A DNA stretch of 64,000 nt from Perognathus longimembris pacificus (taxonomy: Eukaryota > Chordata > Mammalia > Rodentia > Heteromyidae): positions 75,809,298 to 75,873,297 of the forward strand of contig NC_063167.1 in NCBI RefSeq assembly GCF_023159225.1. The letters run 5' to 3'. How positions within the stretch are numbered: position 1 is the stretch's first letter; each line of letters begins with the position of its first letter. Below the pieces are notes generated by a model. That model searched no databases. It had not been told where the DNA came from and saw only the letters and a list, made by a program, of their open reading frames with translations. Below are positions 1-11,213 of this stretch, piece by piece. Position numbers and translations under genes: made by a program.

Positions 1-239
1 CAACAGCTAGGCATAGTAGCACATGCCTGTCATCTTAAGCATGTAAGAATCTGTTACCAGGCAGATATGGTTACTGTCCAGCCTTGGCAGAGAAGTTCAT
101 GAGACTGCATCTCAACAAAAGGAAGCTTGGTATATTAGCATGAATCTTTCATCCCAGCTCTAGTGGGAAGCAAAAACAATAAGGAAGATCAGGCATACAA
201 CTAAGCAGAAAATAAGCTCTCTCAAAATAACCAGTGAAG

Positions 240-470
240 CTGGGGACTGGGTTAATGGCAGTAATCATAGTTATTCAGGAGGCTTAGATCTCAAAATCAT
301 GGTTAAAGTCAGCAAAGGCAAGAGTTCAAGACTCTATCCCCAATTAACCAGCAACAAAAAGTAGGACTGCAAGAGTAACTTAAGTGGTATAGCACCAGTC
401 ATGAACAGAAAACACCAAGCAAGAACTAGAGGCCCTGACTTCAAGCCCCAGTATCAGCACACACACACAA
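240..470 (+). repeat. B1-like/Geo SINE
   Basis: Diverged: GGTTAATGGCAGTAATCATA left part, then CTCTATCCCCAATTAACCAG linker and a Geo end at CCAGTATCAGCACACAC. Confidence 0.75.
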
Positions 471-509
471 AAATAATTAATTAAACAGTAACATAAAATA
501 CTGGGGGGA

Positions 510-590
510 GCTTAGAGGTGTAGCTCATTGCTAGAGCACATGCCTCACAAGTACAAGAACCTGAGTTCAAGAACCCAATACTAAGCCAAG
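510..590 (+). repeat. ID-like monomer, old
   Basis: GAGGTGTAGCTCATTGCTAG to GAGTTCAAGAACCCAATAC, a diverged tRNA-like unit with no clear Geo half of its own; a B1-like/Geo element follows at once. Confidence 0.6.
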
Positions 591-790
591 AACCAATGGT
601 TCATACTTGTTTTCCTAGCTACTCAAAAAGCAGAGCTCTGAGGATCATGGTTCAAAGCCAGCACAGGCATGAAAGTCCAAGAGATTCATCTCCAACAAAT
701 CAGAAGTAGAACTGTGGATTAAGTTGTAGAGTACTAGCCTTGGGCAAAAAGCATCCAGGTCCTGAACTGAGCACACACACACAAAAGACA
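590..790 (+). repeat. B1-like/Geo SINE
   Basis: ACCAATGGTTCATACTTGTT left part; right part ends AGCACACACACAC. Confidence 0.75.
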
Positions 791-904
791 CTAGTTCAAA
801 AATAACCAAAACAAAAAAGACTGAAATTCTGTTGCTCAAGTGGCGGAGCGACTATACAGCAAGCGCCATGCCCTGAGTCCGACTCCAGTGCAATTTCTTT
901 TTTT

Positions 905-1140
905 AAAGGCCAGACACTGGTAGTTCTCATTTATAATCCTAACTACTCAGGAGGCTGAGATCTGAGGATGGGGTTCAAAGCCAGCTGGGACAGGAAAGTA
1001 CATGAGACTATCTCCAATTAACCACCAGAAAACCAAAAGTGGCACTGTGGCTCAAAGTGGTAGAGTGCTAGTCTTGTGCAAAAGAACTCAGGGACACCAC
1101 CCAGGCCCCAAGTTTAAGCCCCACAACTGACTAAAATAAA
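905..1140 (+). repeat. B1-like/Geo SINE
   Basis: GCCAGACACTGGTAGTTCTC to GCCCCACAACTGACTAAAAT, nearly full length. Confidence 0.85.
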
Positions 1141-1530
1141 AAACAAAAAACTGTTTTACTTAATGTACCTTAACCTGTCCTTGTCAGTGTTTGTGGTACT
1201 CTTACTAATGCCCCTGTCCAAGAGTTCCATAATCTAATACCCAAAACCTGTGAATACATGTTACTGTACAAGCAGAAGGGACTTAGTATGTTTAAGCTAA
1301 AGATCTAGAGATGAGAAAGATATCCAGAATTATCTGGGTTGAGCCTGATGTAATCACAGAGGTCCCTGACTACAGATAAAGCAACACATAGAGATTTGAA
1401 GATACTATGCTGCTGGCTCTGAAGATGGCAGAAAGATCGAAATAATACAGACAAGGCATGCAGCTCTGGAAGCTAGAAATGACAAGAAATGAGCCTCTAG
1501 AACTAGCCCTTCTAATAACATGACTTCTTT
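1141..1530. other. Unique DNA, nothing recognised
   Basis: AT-rich single-copy-looking sequence between SINEs; no long open frame or splice-like exon seen. The same applies to 2885-3495, 8046-8870 (apart from a short + frame at 8581-8856), 10723-11090 and 12137-12997. Confidence 0.5.
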
Positions 1531-2269
1531 TTGGCTTTAGGTTTTTTGTTTGTTTTTTCAGGTATTATCGTACACTTTGTTGTCTAAACACAACCCACCT
1601 ACCTATGCCTCACAGCTGGGACCATAAGCATGAAGCATTAGACCCAGCTTGCTCTTTGAGATAAGAGTCTTACTAACTTTATACCAGGGCTGTCCTCAAA
1701 CCTTGATCTTCCCATCTCTACCTCCCAAGTTGCTGAGATTACATCCTGAACCACTGCACTTGGCCTAACACCATGATTTTCAGGCTCTGGCCCTCAGGAT
1801 TATAAGAAACAATTTGTGCTGTATTAAAAACCACTAAATTTGTACTAATTTGTCACAACAGCATAGGAAACTAATAGGGTACATATGTCATATTCCATCA
1901 GATATATAGCACTCAATCATATGAACACACTATATTTTATTTATTGTGTTGCTTGTTGTTTTCCTCCTGGTACAAGGGCTTGAACTCAGTAATTTACAGT
2001 CTCACTCAGTTTATTTTCCTACTCACGGCTAGATCCCTACCACTTGAGCCATGCCTCCAGTTCCCATATTTAGCTTAATTAATCATCTATTAATGAAAAT
2101 TTAGGCTGAGCCATTTTTAATATTATTATAAATATCAGCAGCCATGCATTCTTCTAAATACATCCTTCCACGTATATATGCTTCTGATTTATTCTATAAA
2201 GTCAAACTACTGAGTCAAATGATACTGTAAGTCTTTTGGTGTTGGTACTTTTTGTGATAGTGGTAATTT

Positions 2270-2392
2270 TTGTTTTTGTTTTGTTTTTTGAGATGGGGCT
2301 CACTATGTAGTCAAAGCTGGCCTGGCATTCGCCATCCTCCTGCATCACTTTTCCAAGTGCTAAAACTACAAGCATACATAACTATGCCCAGC
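2270..2392 (-). repeat. B1-type monomer, reverse
   Basis: TTTTTTGAGATGGGGCTCAC, TCAAAGCTGGCCTGGCATTC, CTATGCCCAGCT: the ordinary B1 form, without Geo. Similar old fragments are at about 1660-1765 and 33455-33562. Confidence 0.72.
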
Positions 2393-2415
2393 TTACACTG
2401 TAAGAGGTGTCTTTT

Positions 2416-2624
2416 ATTTTGTTGTTTTCTTTTTTGCCAGTCCTGGGGATTAAAATCAGGGCCTGAGCACTGTCCCTGGCTTCTTTTTGCTCAGGGCTAG
2501 CACTCTACCACTTGAGCCACAGCACCACTTCTGTCTTTTTCTGTAAATGTGGTGCTGAGGAATCGAACCCAGGGCTTTATGTATACATGGCAAGCACTCT
2601 ACCACTAGGCCATATTCCCAGCCC
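2416..2624 (-). repeat. IDL-Geo SINE, reverse, with TSD
   Basis: TSD TAAGAGGTGTCTTTT / TAAGAGGTATCTTTT at 2401-2415 and 2625-2639, one mismatch. Confidence 0.92.
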
Positions 2625-2667
2625 TAAGAGGTATCTTTTTAAACCTGCTAAAAGACTGTACTTTTTT

Positions 2668-2884
2668 TTCTTTTTCTTTTTGGTCCCAGGGCTTGAACTC
2701 TATGCGCTGTCCCTGAGGTTTTTCACTCAAGGCTAGCACTCTACCACTTTGAGCCACAACTCCACTTCCAGTTTTCTGGTGGTTCCTAGACTTTCCTGCC
2801 CAAACTGACCTCAAACCACAATCCTCAGATTTCAGCCTCCTGAGTAGTAAGGATTACAGGTGTGAGCCACTAGCACCCAGCTGT
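2668..2884 (-). repeat. B1-like/Geo SINE, reverse
   Basis: TTTTTGGTCCCAGGGCTTGA to GCCACTAGCACCCAGCTG. Confidence 0.83.
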
Positions 2885-3499
2885 ACTTAATTTTATTCAC
2901 ATTAACAATATCCAAGCCCCTCTTCTTTTAATGTTCTCCCCAACCAACACCCCACAACACCACCCTACCATACTACCTCCACCCCAAAAAAAAAAAAAAA
3001 GTGCTCAAACATTGAGCTACAACATTCAAAACTTCAAACTTCACCCCCTCACCTCCACAGGACCTTGCCATTCAAAGCAAAGACTATGCCAGTGAGCTAT
3101 AGTTAACTCTTTTTTAAAACATCAGTAGACCAAGTTTCAACTTCTCTGAACTCTCTCATCACTACACACAGACACCTAGTAACCTGCTTCTTTTTACCCA
3201 AATTGCTGTTTAAAAACAAAACATAATTTAACACCCTCTCTTCCCTCCAAATCTTTTTCCTCTACTGTGTCCACTCTATAAAATGATTGGCATACTAATA
3301 CTCAATATGATACATATGTGGGGGTCATCTGACCCCTCCCTCTTCCTCATCCACATACCAAAGTATCAGGATTCCAAGTCCTAATTGCTCTCAAATCCTC
3401 AAGCTTCTCCCCCAACCAAGTCCTTGTGCTTTCCCTAGCTCAAATTTTGCACCCCACTGATTTAAAATCATCTAAAACTCCTTTCTGGCTTTTTACTCA

Positions 3500-4256
3500 A
3501 CTACCCCTCTCATACATTGCTGGTTGGAATGTAAAATGGTATTAGCACTTAGGGAAATTATCTAGCACTGTCCTCCAAAGTAATAAATATCTGGCCTATG
3601 ACCGAGTCATTCCACTCTTGGTTATTTACCCAACAGACATGAAAATGAGTATCTACAAAACAATCTGGAGTCAAATGGTCACGCAATTTTATTCACAATA
3701 GACAGAGAAGAGGATAAACACACTTTAGCATATTTATATAGATTAATAAACATAAGTTAAAAAGAACAGATTACTGATATTTTGAATTTCAAAAATACTG
3801 AAGCCAGGCACTGGTGGTTCACACCTATAATCCTAGCTACTCAGGAGTATGAGATCTGAGGAGTGTGGTTCTAAACCCTCTGGGGCAGAAAAGTCAGTGA
3901 GACTCTTATCTCCAATAAACTACTTAGAAAAAACCAGAAGTGGTACTGTGGCTCAAGTCATTGAGTGATAGCCTAGAGTACAAAAAGGCTAAGGATAGCG
4001 CCTGGTACCTGAGTTCAAGTTCCAGGACCAGCAAAAAAAAAAAAAAAAAAAAAATTGAGAGACAAAGGACAAAAAGACAAACCATTCCAAAAGCAATACT
4101 TACAAAACCATTTGGTATAAACCCACTGCACAACTGGAGGGGGAGGGGAAGGGGAGAGGGGAAAATGAGGGAGGAGGTAACAAATTGAACAAGAAATGTA
4201 CTCACTGCCTTACATATGAATCTGTAACCCCTCCATATCACACTTTGACAATAAAG
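3500..4256 (+). mobile_element. L1 3'-end fragment split by a SINE, with 3' tip
   Basis: 3500-3780 has L1-like ATTGCTGGTTGGAATGTAAA and TTATTCACAATAGACAGAG. After the SINE at 3802-4050 come a purine-rich tract (GGGGGAGGGGAAGGGGAGAG) and a tip ending GACAATAAAGAA. The tip matches those at 41675 and 63000. Whether both halves are one element is inferred. Confidence 0.65.
3802..4050 (+). repeat. B1-like/Geo SINE
   Basis: GCCAGGCACTGGTGGTTCAC to GTTCCAGGACCAGC, A20 tail; inserted in L1 sequence. Confidence 0.87.
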
Positions 4257-4352
4257 AAGGATGAGGATGTGGCTCAGAAGTTCAGTGCTTGCCTAGCTTA
4301 TGTGAGGCCCTGGGTTCCTTGGAGGCAGACAAAGAACACAAGTTCATCAAAA

Positions 4353-4600
4353 GAAGCCAGATGTAGCCAGCCACCAATGGCTGTAATCCCAGCCACTCAG
4401 GAAGCTAAAATCTATGAAAGTCAATCTATGAAAGTCAAAGCAAACCCCAAGCAGGAAAGTCCAAGTAACTCTTATCTCTAATTAAGTACCAAAAGAGCAG
4501 GAAGTAGAAGTGTGGCTCAAGTGATAGAGCCTTAGCCTTAAGCAAAAAAGTTCATAGACAATGCCCTTGCCCTGAGTTCAAACCTCCAGACACACAAAAA
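4353..4600 (+). repeat. B1-like/Geo SINE
   Basis: Contains a local repeat CTATGAAAGTCAA twice near 4411-4437. Its tail is the target of the L1 at 4607. Confidence 0.82.
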
Positions 4601-4606
4601 AAGAAG

Positions 4607-5052
4607 CCAAACAATTCACAATAGCCAAAATATGGAAACCCAGATGCCCCTCCACAGACGAATGGATCCAAAACATATGGTACTTATACACAATGGAATA
4701 CTACATAGCGATTAGGAATGGTGAAATATTGTTATTTGCAGGGAAATGGTCAGAACTCGAACAAATAATGTTGAGCAAGACAAGCCTAGAACACAGAAAA
4801 CAAAGGGGCATGATCTCCCTGATATATGACTGTTAACAAAGGGAGACAGAGAGACAGTAGAGACCAAGTCTGTGAATACTGTATATGTTCATCAACACTG
4901 TATATTGTATATATGTCTACCTGACCTAGAGAAGGGATAGAAAAACAGGACGTAAGATATCACAAGAAATGTACACACTGCCCTACTATGTAACTGTACC
5001 CTTTTTGCACAATACCTTGTAAAAAAAATTTTGTGTTCAATTAATAAACAAA
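4607..5052 (+). mobile_element. 5'-truncated L1 insertion with TSD
   Basis: About 445 bp of L1 3' end (ACAATAGCCAAAATATGGAA, TACACAATGGAATACTACAT, ending TTAATAAACAAATAAAAAAA). It is flanked by AAAAAGAAGCCAAA on both sides (about 4597-4611 and 5056-5069). It landed in the A-tail of the SINE at 4353-4600. Confidence 0.85.
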
Positions 5053-5385
5053 TAAAAAAAGAAGCCAAATGCAAAGAAATATACACTGCATGATTCCATT
5101 TAAAATATGTGAAGCTGAGGATGAAATTAATCTATGGTAATGCATAAGTATACAATATTCATCATTTATATGTATATATATACATGACATACATCATATA
5201 TATGTGAATATGTATATGATACATCATATACTTATATCACAAGCATGGGAACTAACAAATCACAGGGTAGTGGATTTTGCAGGCAAATACATTTATCAAA
5301 AATCATTGAATTGTGTAGTGAAAATATGGGTGTTTCAACACACAAAAATATTATCTCAAAAGGCTGCCTCAAAAAATTTTAGCAG

Positions 5386-5850
5386 CCAGGCGCCGGTGGC
5401 TTATCCCTGTAATCCTAGCTACTCAGGAGGCTGCAATCTAAGGATCATAGTTCAAAGCCAGCCTGGGCAGAAAAGTCCTTGTGAGACTCTTATCGCCAAT
5501 TAACCATCAGAAAACCGGAAGCAGCACTATATCTCAAGTGGTAGACCACTAGCCTTGAGCTCAAGAGCTCCATGACCGACCAAAAAAATTTTTTTTGAGC
5601 AAAACCAGGCACTGGTGGCTAATGCCTGTAATCCTATTTACTCAAGAAGCTGAGATCTGAGGATCATGGTTAAAAAGCCAGCCCAAGAAAGAAAGTCTGT
5701 GAGACTCCTCTTTCCAATAAACTACTCAGAAAAAGCCAGAAGTGGCTCAAGTATCTGGTAGAGCTCTAGTCTTGAGCATAAAGAAGCTCAGAGGCAGTAC
5801 CCAGGCCCTGCATTCAAGCCCCAGGACCAGAAACAAAACAAAACAAAAAA
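5386..5850 (+). repeat. Two tandem B1-like/Geo SINEs
   Basis: First copy about 5386-5590 (Geo half shortened), second 5603-5845 (CCAGGCACTGGTGGCTAATG to GCCCCAGGACCAG), same orientation, from separate insertions. Confidence 0.85.
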
Positions 5851-6005
5851 TTTTTAACATTCTGGTCCTGGCCTGTGAAGCTCTCTTGGAATCCTTAGAC
5901 TCTAGAATCTAAGGCTAGAGGACCGCTTAAGCCCAAGAGTTTGGGACCAGACTAACCAACATAGAAAACCTTTTTCTTTCTTTTTTTTTTTTTTTTATTT
6001 TAAAG

Positions 6006-6230
6006 CTGAGCTTCCGGTAGCTCATGTCTGTAATCCTAGCTACTCAAAAGAATGAGATCTGAGGATAATGGTTCAAAGCCAACCCGGGCAGAAAAAGCCC
6101 TGTAAGACTTTTATCTTTGATTAATCACTCAAAAACCAGAAGTGCTGCTGTGGCTTAAAATGGTAGAACAAAAAAGCTCAGGGACAGCACCCAGACCCTG
6201 AGTTCAAGCACCAAGACTGACCAAAAAAAA
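6006..6230 (+). repeat. B1-like/Geo SINE
   Basis: GCTGAGCTTCCGGTAGCTCA to CACCAAGACTGACC plus A-run. Confidence 0.85.
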
Positions 6231-6555
6231 TTTTTTTTTCATTGCTGGAAGTGACTCAAATGGTAGAGCACTTGCCTGTAAAGCCCAGGGCCAGTTCTAA
6301 ACCTCAGAACGGCTTTAAAAAAATCAATACAAATATTCTGGCTAGGAATGTAACTTAGCTGCAGAGTATAAGCATGACATACACAAGTCTCCGGGAGCAA
6401 TCCTCAGCATTGGAAAAAACAATTTAAGCAAATAATACTTAAAAATTTTGCTTCACTCAGCATTTTCCTTAACTAGTTAAAAATCTTAAGATTTAAGAAA
6501 AATGAATCTATCAATAAATAACTATCATTCTAGTAATAGTAATTACTATCAACTT

Positions 6556-6753
6556 TTTTTTTTTACAGTCTTGGGTCTTGAACTCAGGGCCTGAGCACTG
6601 TCCCTGGCTTCTTTTTGCTCAAGGCTAGCACTCTACCACTTGAGCCACAGTGCCACTTCTGGCTTTTTCCATATATGTGGTGCTGAGGAATCGAATCCAG
6701 GGCTTCACGTCTACGAGGCAAAGCACTCTACCACTAGGCCATATTCCCAGCCC
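6556..6753 (-). repeat. IDL-Geo SINE, reverse, with TSD
   Basis: Perfect 15-bp TSD AATTACTATCAACTT at 6541-6555 and 6754-6768. Confidence 0.93.
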
Positions 6754-6768
6754 AATTACTATCAACTT

Positions 6769-6973
6769 CTTTTTTTGGGGGAGGCCAATCCTGGGGCTTG
6801 AACTCAGGGCCTGAGCACTGTCCCTGGCTTCCTTTTGCTCAAGGCTAGCACACTGCCACTTGAGCCACAGCACCACGTCTGGCCTTTTCTATATATGTGG
6901 TACTGAGGAATCGAACCCCGGGCTTCATGTATTTGAGGCAAGCACTCTTGCCACTAGGCCATATGCCCTGCCC
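6769..6973 (-). repeat. IDL-Geo SINE, reverse, inserted in the TSD of its neighbour
   Basis: Uses ATCAACTT, the end of the neighbour's duplication, as its own target (6761-6768 and 6974-6981), giving back-to-back copies from separate events. Confidence 0.9.
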
Positions 6974-7294
6974 ATCAACTTTTACTAACTGTAAGAAGTT
7001 ATCATCTTACTCAAAGTCTTGTTTATAAGTACAATAGATACTTCTTCACATTTTCAACTAGATAGCCAAGTTGAGTCTTTAATTTTGTGTGTGTCTATGA
7101 CATACTCAATTCCAAATACTCAAAAGCATTACATTTTTCATGGGCTTATTCCCTAAAACTCATCCTCATTTACTTCCAGGTCTAGCCAACAAATTATGAT
7201 TCAGTCTTCTAAACTACCCTGATTTCTTGTATATATCTGAGGATGTTACATTCTTTTCTCATGGCTTTTTTATTTTTGGGGTGTTTTTCAGGAT

Positions 7295-7545
7295 TTTGTT
7301 GTTGTTGTTGTTTTGGGACAAATCTGGGGCTTGAACCCTGGGCCTGGGCACTGTCCCTGAGCTTCTTTTGCTGAGGGCTAGCACTCTTCTACTTGAACTA
7401 CCGCTGCACTTCTAACTTTTTGATGGCTAACTGGAAATAGGAATTTCACATGCTTTCCTGCATAGGCTGGCTCGAATCACAATTCTCAGCCTCAGCCTCC
7501 TGAGTAGTTAGAATTACAAGCATAAACCACTGGCACCAGGCTAGA
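7295..7545 (-). repeat. B1-like/Geo SINE, reverse
   Basis: GGGACAAATCTGGGGCTTGA to CCACTGGCACCAGGCT. Confidence 0.82.
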
Positions 7546-7574
7546 TTCACTTTTGACACAGCAAAAGATCCTTG

Positions 7575-7767
7575 ACATCCAGAGCTGATGGCTCACACCT
7601 GTAATCTTAGACTCAAAGCCAGCCCAGGCAGGAAAGTCTGTGAGACTCTTAAATCCAATTAACCACCAGAAAACTGGAAGTGGTGCTGTGGCTCAAAGTG
7701 ATAGGGCACTATCTTTGAGCAGAAAGAGCTCAGGGACATTACCCAGGCCTCAAATTCAAGCTCCAGG
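7575..7767 (+). repeat. B1-like/Geo SINE
   Basis: Left part shortened (AGAGCTGATGGCTCACACCT); the tail has expanded into the (AAAT)n at 7768-7831. Confidence 0.83.
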
Positions 7768-7777
7768 ACTAACAAAA

Positions 7778-7828
<51 letters not shown>

Positions 7829-7831
7829 ATT
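7768..7831. repeat. (AAAT)n microsatellite
   Basis: About 15 uninterrupted AAAT units grown from the tail of the SINE at 7575. Confidence 0.95.
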
Positions 7832-7839
7832 CCGGCTGA

Positions 7840-8045
7840 GGGCTGGGGATATGGCCTAGTGGCAAGAGAGCTTGCCTCGAATACATGAGGCCCTGGGTTC
7901 GATTCCCCAGTACCACATATACAGAAAACGGCCAGAAGTGGCGCTGTGGCTCAAGTGGCAGAGTGCTAGCCTTGAGCAAAAGGAAGCCAGGGACAGTGCT
8001 CAGGCCCTGAGTCCAAGACCCAGGACTGGCAAAAAAAAAAAAAAA
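7840..8045 (+). repeat. IDL-Geo SINE, full length
   Basis: Reference copy. The left monomer (GGCTGGGGATATGGCCTAGT to CCCAGTACCACATATACAG) has tRNA-like B box GGTTCGATTCC; the right Geo monomer runs GGCCAGAAGTGGCGCTGTGG to CCAGGACTGGC; then an A15 tail. It sits directly downstream of an (AAAT)n tract. Confidence 0.92.
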
Positions 8046-8872
8046 TTCCTTGAGTATAGCCATACCACCCTGAACACATCTGACACAACAAAATATCAAC
8101 TCTAGGCCAAAGACAACAGCAACTAATCATCTGAGCACAACTCATAGTAAAAATCTTCACCCAACCTTCTATATCAAAGCTTTCCTATAGACAAACAAGA
8201 ATGGAAAAAAGAAACTCATCCATAATAAAACCAGTTCTGTTCCGATTTCCCAAAGATCCCTTCCAAGAATATAGGAACTAAAAGTCCCTTAAGGAATCCT
8301 AATAATGAACTTAAATGACACTGAAAAGCAAAATCAACAAAGAAAGCCCAGTTTAACCAGCTTTCAGGAACATTTTTCAGAGTACAATCATGAGAGTTAG
8401 ATGAGTACAAAGAACAATGAACAAATACTAAACCCACATTGTCTTTGGGCACTTAAAAGCACAAACTGCAATGGTAGAGTGCTTGTCTAGCATGTGCCAA
8501 CAAGGATAAACTGCAAACAGCACAAGCAAAACAAAAAGAACAAAAAAACACCTTCTCTTGATCAGACACAGTAGCTAGAAATGCAAGAAATGATAAAGAG
8601 CAAAGGGCTGGGGGAGGGGGCTCAAGTGGTACTTCATTTTACTCAAGCCTCAATACCACACACACAAACAAAACGCTTTGTTTTTATTGTTTTGACATGT
8701 TTTAGGCAGAAACCATATGGAAAGCGAAAAATGTCCATTGCAACAAATTTTGGGAAGCTGGAAAGTAGATGGAAGATGGTTTTAAATTCTGATAATGAAG
8801 AACAAACTCAATTCACACCACAGAATCCTCAAAAGGCTCAGCAACCGCCAGGATAAATATAGACAGGGACAC

Positions 8873-8873
<1 letters not shown>

Positions 8874-8925
<52 letters not shown>
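8874..8925. repeat. (AC)n microsatellite
   Basis: About 25 AC units; first of two CA tracts bounding a local duplication. Confidence 0.96.
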
Positions 8926-8926
<1 letters not shown>

Positions 8927-9111
8927 GAAAGGAATCAGGAAAAAGCTAAGCAGGTAGAAACCTAAATGTCAGGCTAGGAATGTGGGACACGAACACACAC
9001 ACACACACACACATACACACACACACACACACGCACACACACCCCACTAAAGAAAGGAATCAGGAAAAAGCTAAGCAGGTAGAAACCTAAATGTCAGGCT
9101 GGGAATGTGGC
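8925..9111. repeat. Tandem duplication of a 59-bp segment with its CA tract
   Basis: AAGAAAGGAATCAGGAAAAA through to AGGCTRGGAATGTGG occurs at about 8925-8983 and 9053-9111 with one mismatch; each copy is preceded by an (AC)n tract. Confidence 0.92.
8992..9042. repeat. (AC)n microsatellite, interrupted
   Basis: AC units interrupted by AT (near 9013) and GC (near 9033). Precedes the second copy of the duplicated segment. Confidence 0.95.
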
Positions 9112-9299
9112 TTAGTGGTAGAGTGCTTGCCTAGCATGCATGAAGCCCTGGGTTTGATTCCTCAGTACCACATAAACGACAAAAGCCGGAAGTGGTGCTG
9201 TGGCTCAGGTGGCAGAGTGCTAGCCTTGAGGAAAAGAAGCTCAGAGACAGTGCTTATGCCCTGAGTTCAAGCCCCAGACTGGCAAAAAAGAAAAAAGAA
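9097..9299 (+). repeat. IDL-Geo SINE with TSD
   Basis: Flanked by GAAACCTAAATGTC (9082-9095) and GAAATCTAAATGTC (9300-9313). Its first 15 nt were later copied with the flank (see the duplication at 8925-9111). Confidence 0.92.
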
Positions 9300-9398
9300 G
9301 AAATCTAAATGTCCTCCAAACTGTTGAATGGCCCCACCTTCAGTGAGGGAATCTCTAGAAGAAAACATAGGAAGCTGAACAAAAACACACAAATCAGG

Positions 9399-9608
9399 GG
9401 GCTGGGAATATGGCCCAGTGGCAAGAGCGCTTGCCTCGTATACATGAAGCCCTGGGTTCGATTCCCCAGCACCACATATATAGAAAATGGCCAGAAGTGG
9501 TGCTGTGGCTCAAGTGGCAGAGTGCTAGCCTTGAGCAAAAGGAAGCCAGGGACAGTGCTCAGGCCCTGAGTTCAAGGCCCAGGACTAGCCACAAAAAAAA
9601 AACAAAAC
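9399..9608 (+). repeat. IDL-Geo SINE with TSD
   Basis: Perfect 14-bp TSD ACACACAAATCAGG at 9385-9398 and 9609-9622. Confidence 0.93.
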
Positions 9609-9892
9609 ACACACAAATCAGGTTACCCTACATACACAATGCTCCACAGCTCACTACCCAGCAGCCCTTCTTTCCTGAGCTTCTGATCTGCCAAGATCAC
9701 TAACAAGTTTCTTCAAGCAGAAACCTGAAATGTTGTCTGGGAAATCTAGAAAGGTCAAAACAAAACATACATACTAAACATTCCTCCTAGACTAACAGTT
9801 TTCAGTGGTGGCCACACGCTGGAATCAAGGCAGTACTTTAGTCCCTGGGTTCAATCCCCAGTAGTACCAGATTTTTAAAAATACTGATGCTA

Positions 9893-10128
9893 GCCAGAGA
9901 TGTTGGTGGCTTATGCCTGTAACCCAGATAGTCATAAAGCTGAGATCTAAGGATCTCAGTTTAATGCCAGCCTTGGCAGGCAAATCCAAAAAAATCCTTT
10001 ATCTCCAATTACCACCAAAATAATGGAAGTGGTGTGGCTCAAGTTGTAGAGTGCCAGTCTTGAAGGAGAGCTCCAGCCCTAAATTCAAGCCCCAGTACCA
10101 ACACACACACACACACACACAAAATTAC
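9893..10128 (+). repeat. B1-like/Geo SINE
   Basis: GCCAGAGATGTTGGTGGCTT to CCCCAGTACCAACACACACA; tail is (AC)n. Confidence 0.83.
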
Positions 10129-10317
10129 TGATGCTAATCTATAAACACAGAAATCAGAATAGCAAGCCTCTGGCCTCAGTGTAGAAATATAGAAGAAAGA
10201 GTTGAAGAAGAAATTTTCTATGATTTTTAACATACTCTGAATTTTGCATTAATTTACATAGTAAAAACCATCAAACCACTAAAATTCTGTGGGGGGTTTT
10301 GGGAGTTTGTTTTTGGG

Positions 10318-10524
10318 TTTTGTTTTGTTTTTTTGCCAGTCCTGGGGCTTGGACTCAGTGCCTGAGCACTGTCCCTGGCTTCTTTTTGCTCAAGGCAAGC
10401 ACTCTACTACTTGAGCTACAGTGGCACTTCCGGCTTTTTTCTGTATATGCGGTGCTGAGGAATAGAACCCAGGGCTCCATGTATGCTAGGCAAGCACTCT
10501 ACCATAGGCCACATTCCCAGCCCC
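10318..10524 (-). repeat. IDL-Geo SINE, reverse
   Basis: TTTTTTTGCCAGTCCTGGGG to CACATTCCCAGCCCC, full length. Confidence 0.9.
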
Positions 10525-10539
10525 ATGTGATTTTTTTTT

Positions 10540-10722
10540 ATGTGCAACTTGAGCCACTTTACCACTTAAGCCATGGTTCTATTTCCAAGTTTTTACTGAT
10601 TAGTTGGAATTAAGGGTCTCATGGACTTTCCTGCCCAGGCTGGCTTTGAACTGTGATCCTCATATCTCAACTTCCTAAGTAGCTAGGACTACAGGCATGA
10701 GCCACCAACACCCAGCTAACAA
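10540..10722 (-). repeat. B1-like/Geo SINE, reverse, partial
   Basis: ACTTGAGCCACTTTACCACT to GCCACCAACACCCAGCT; the right end of Geo is missing. Confidence 0.8.
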
Positions 10723-11170
10723 CTACAATTTTTAAAAGTATTTCTACTTGGGTGCTATCCCTAGAGATTCTAAAGTATGTGGCCTAGTAGTAGCAAGGAT
10801 AGTCTTTTAAAGTTTTCCATATGATTCTAATGTGCAACCAAAATTGAGAACCACTGCTTTAAGACTTCAGATTACAGAGTAAAACTGGAAGTCAGTAAGT
10901 CCTATTTATAAGCTCAGAGCTTCCAATTAGCTGTTAGTCGTCCACTCTTAACCATGAACAGACAACAAAGGATTACTAGTCAGACTTCTGAGAAGGGCCA
11001 CTCTTTTTAAGGACATAATACTAAGCTGAAAAATAACTTAGAAGTTAGAGGAAGCTATGCAAAGAAAACTTATACATACATATACACACATACGCTATCT
11101 ATATATACATTGTATATTCTCATATATAGTAGCTGTATATTATATATAGTATGTACGTATATCATAGATA

Positions 11171-11172
<2 letters not shown>

Positions 11173-11212
<40 letters not shown>
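11173..11212. repeat. (GT)n microsatellite
   Basis: About 19 GT units, preceded by an AT-rich ATATAT stretch at 11090-11160. Confidence 0.96.

Positions 11213-11213
<1 letters not shown>

Noticed and set aside
7659..8105. Long open frames on both strands over SINEs (repeating patterns such as [49 protein letters not shown])
   Set aside because: The same peptides recur dozens of times across the window because they are translations of IDL-Geo copies in fixed frames. They lack starts, splice context and any protein family.
8874..9042. Spaced direct repeats that might look like a CRISPR-type array
   Set aside because: They are CA microsatellites with one duplicated flank in eukaryotic DNA; there is no regular repeat-spacer pattern.
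9399..9480. tRNA-like A and B boxes that could suggest tRNA genes
   Set aside because: GGTTCGATTCC and the neighbouring bases belong to the tRNA-Ala-derived head of IDL. No copy forms a full cloverleaf ending at a normal acceptor stem.
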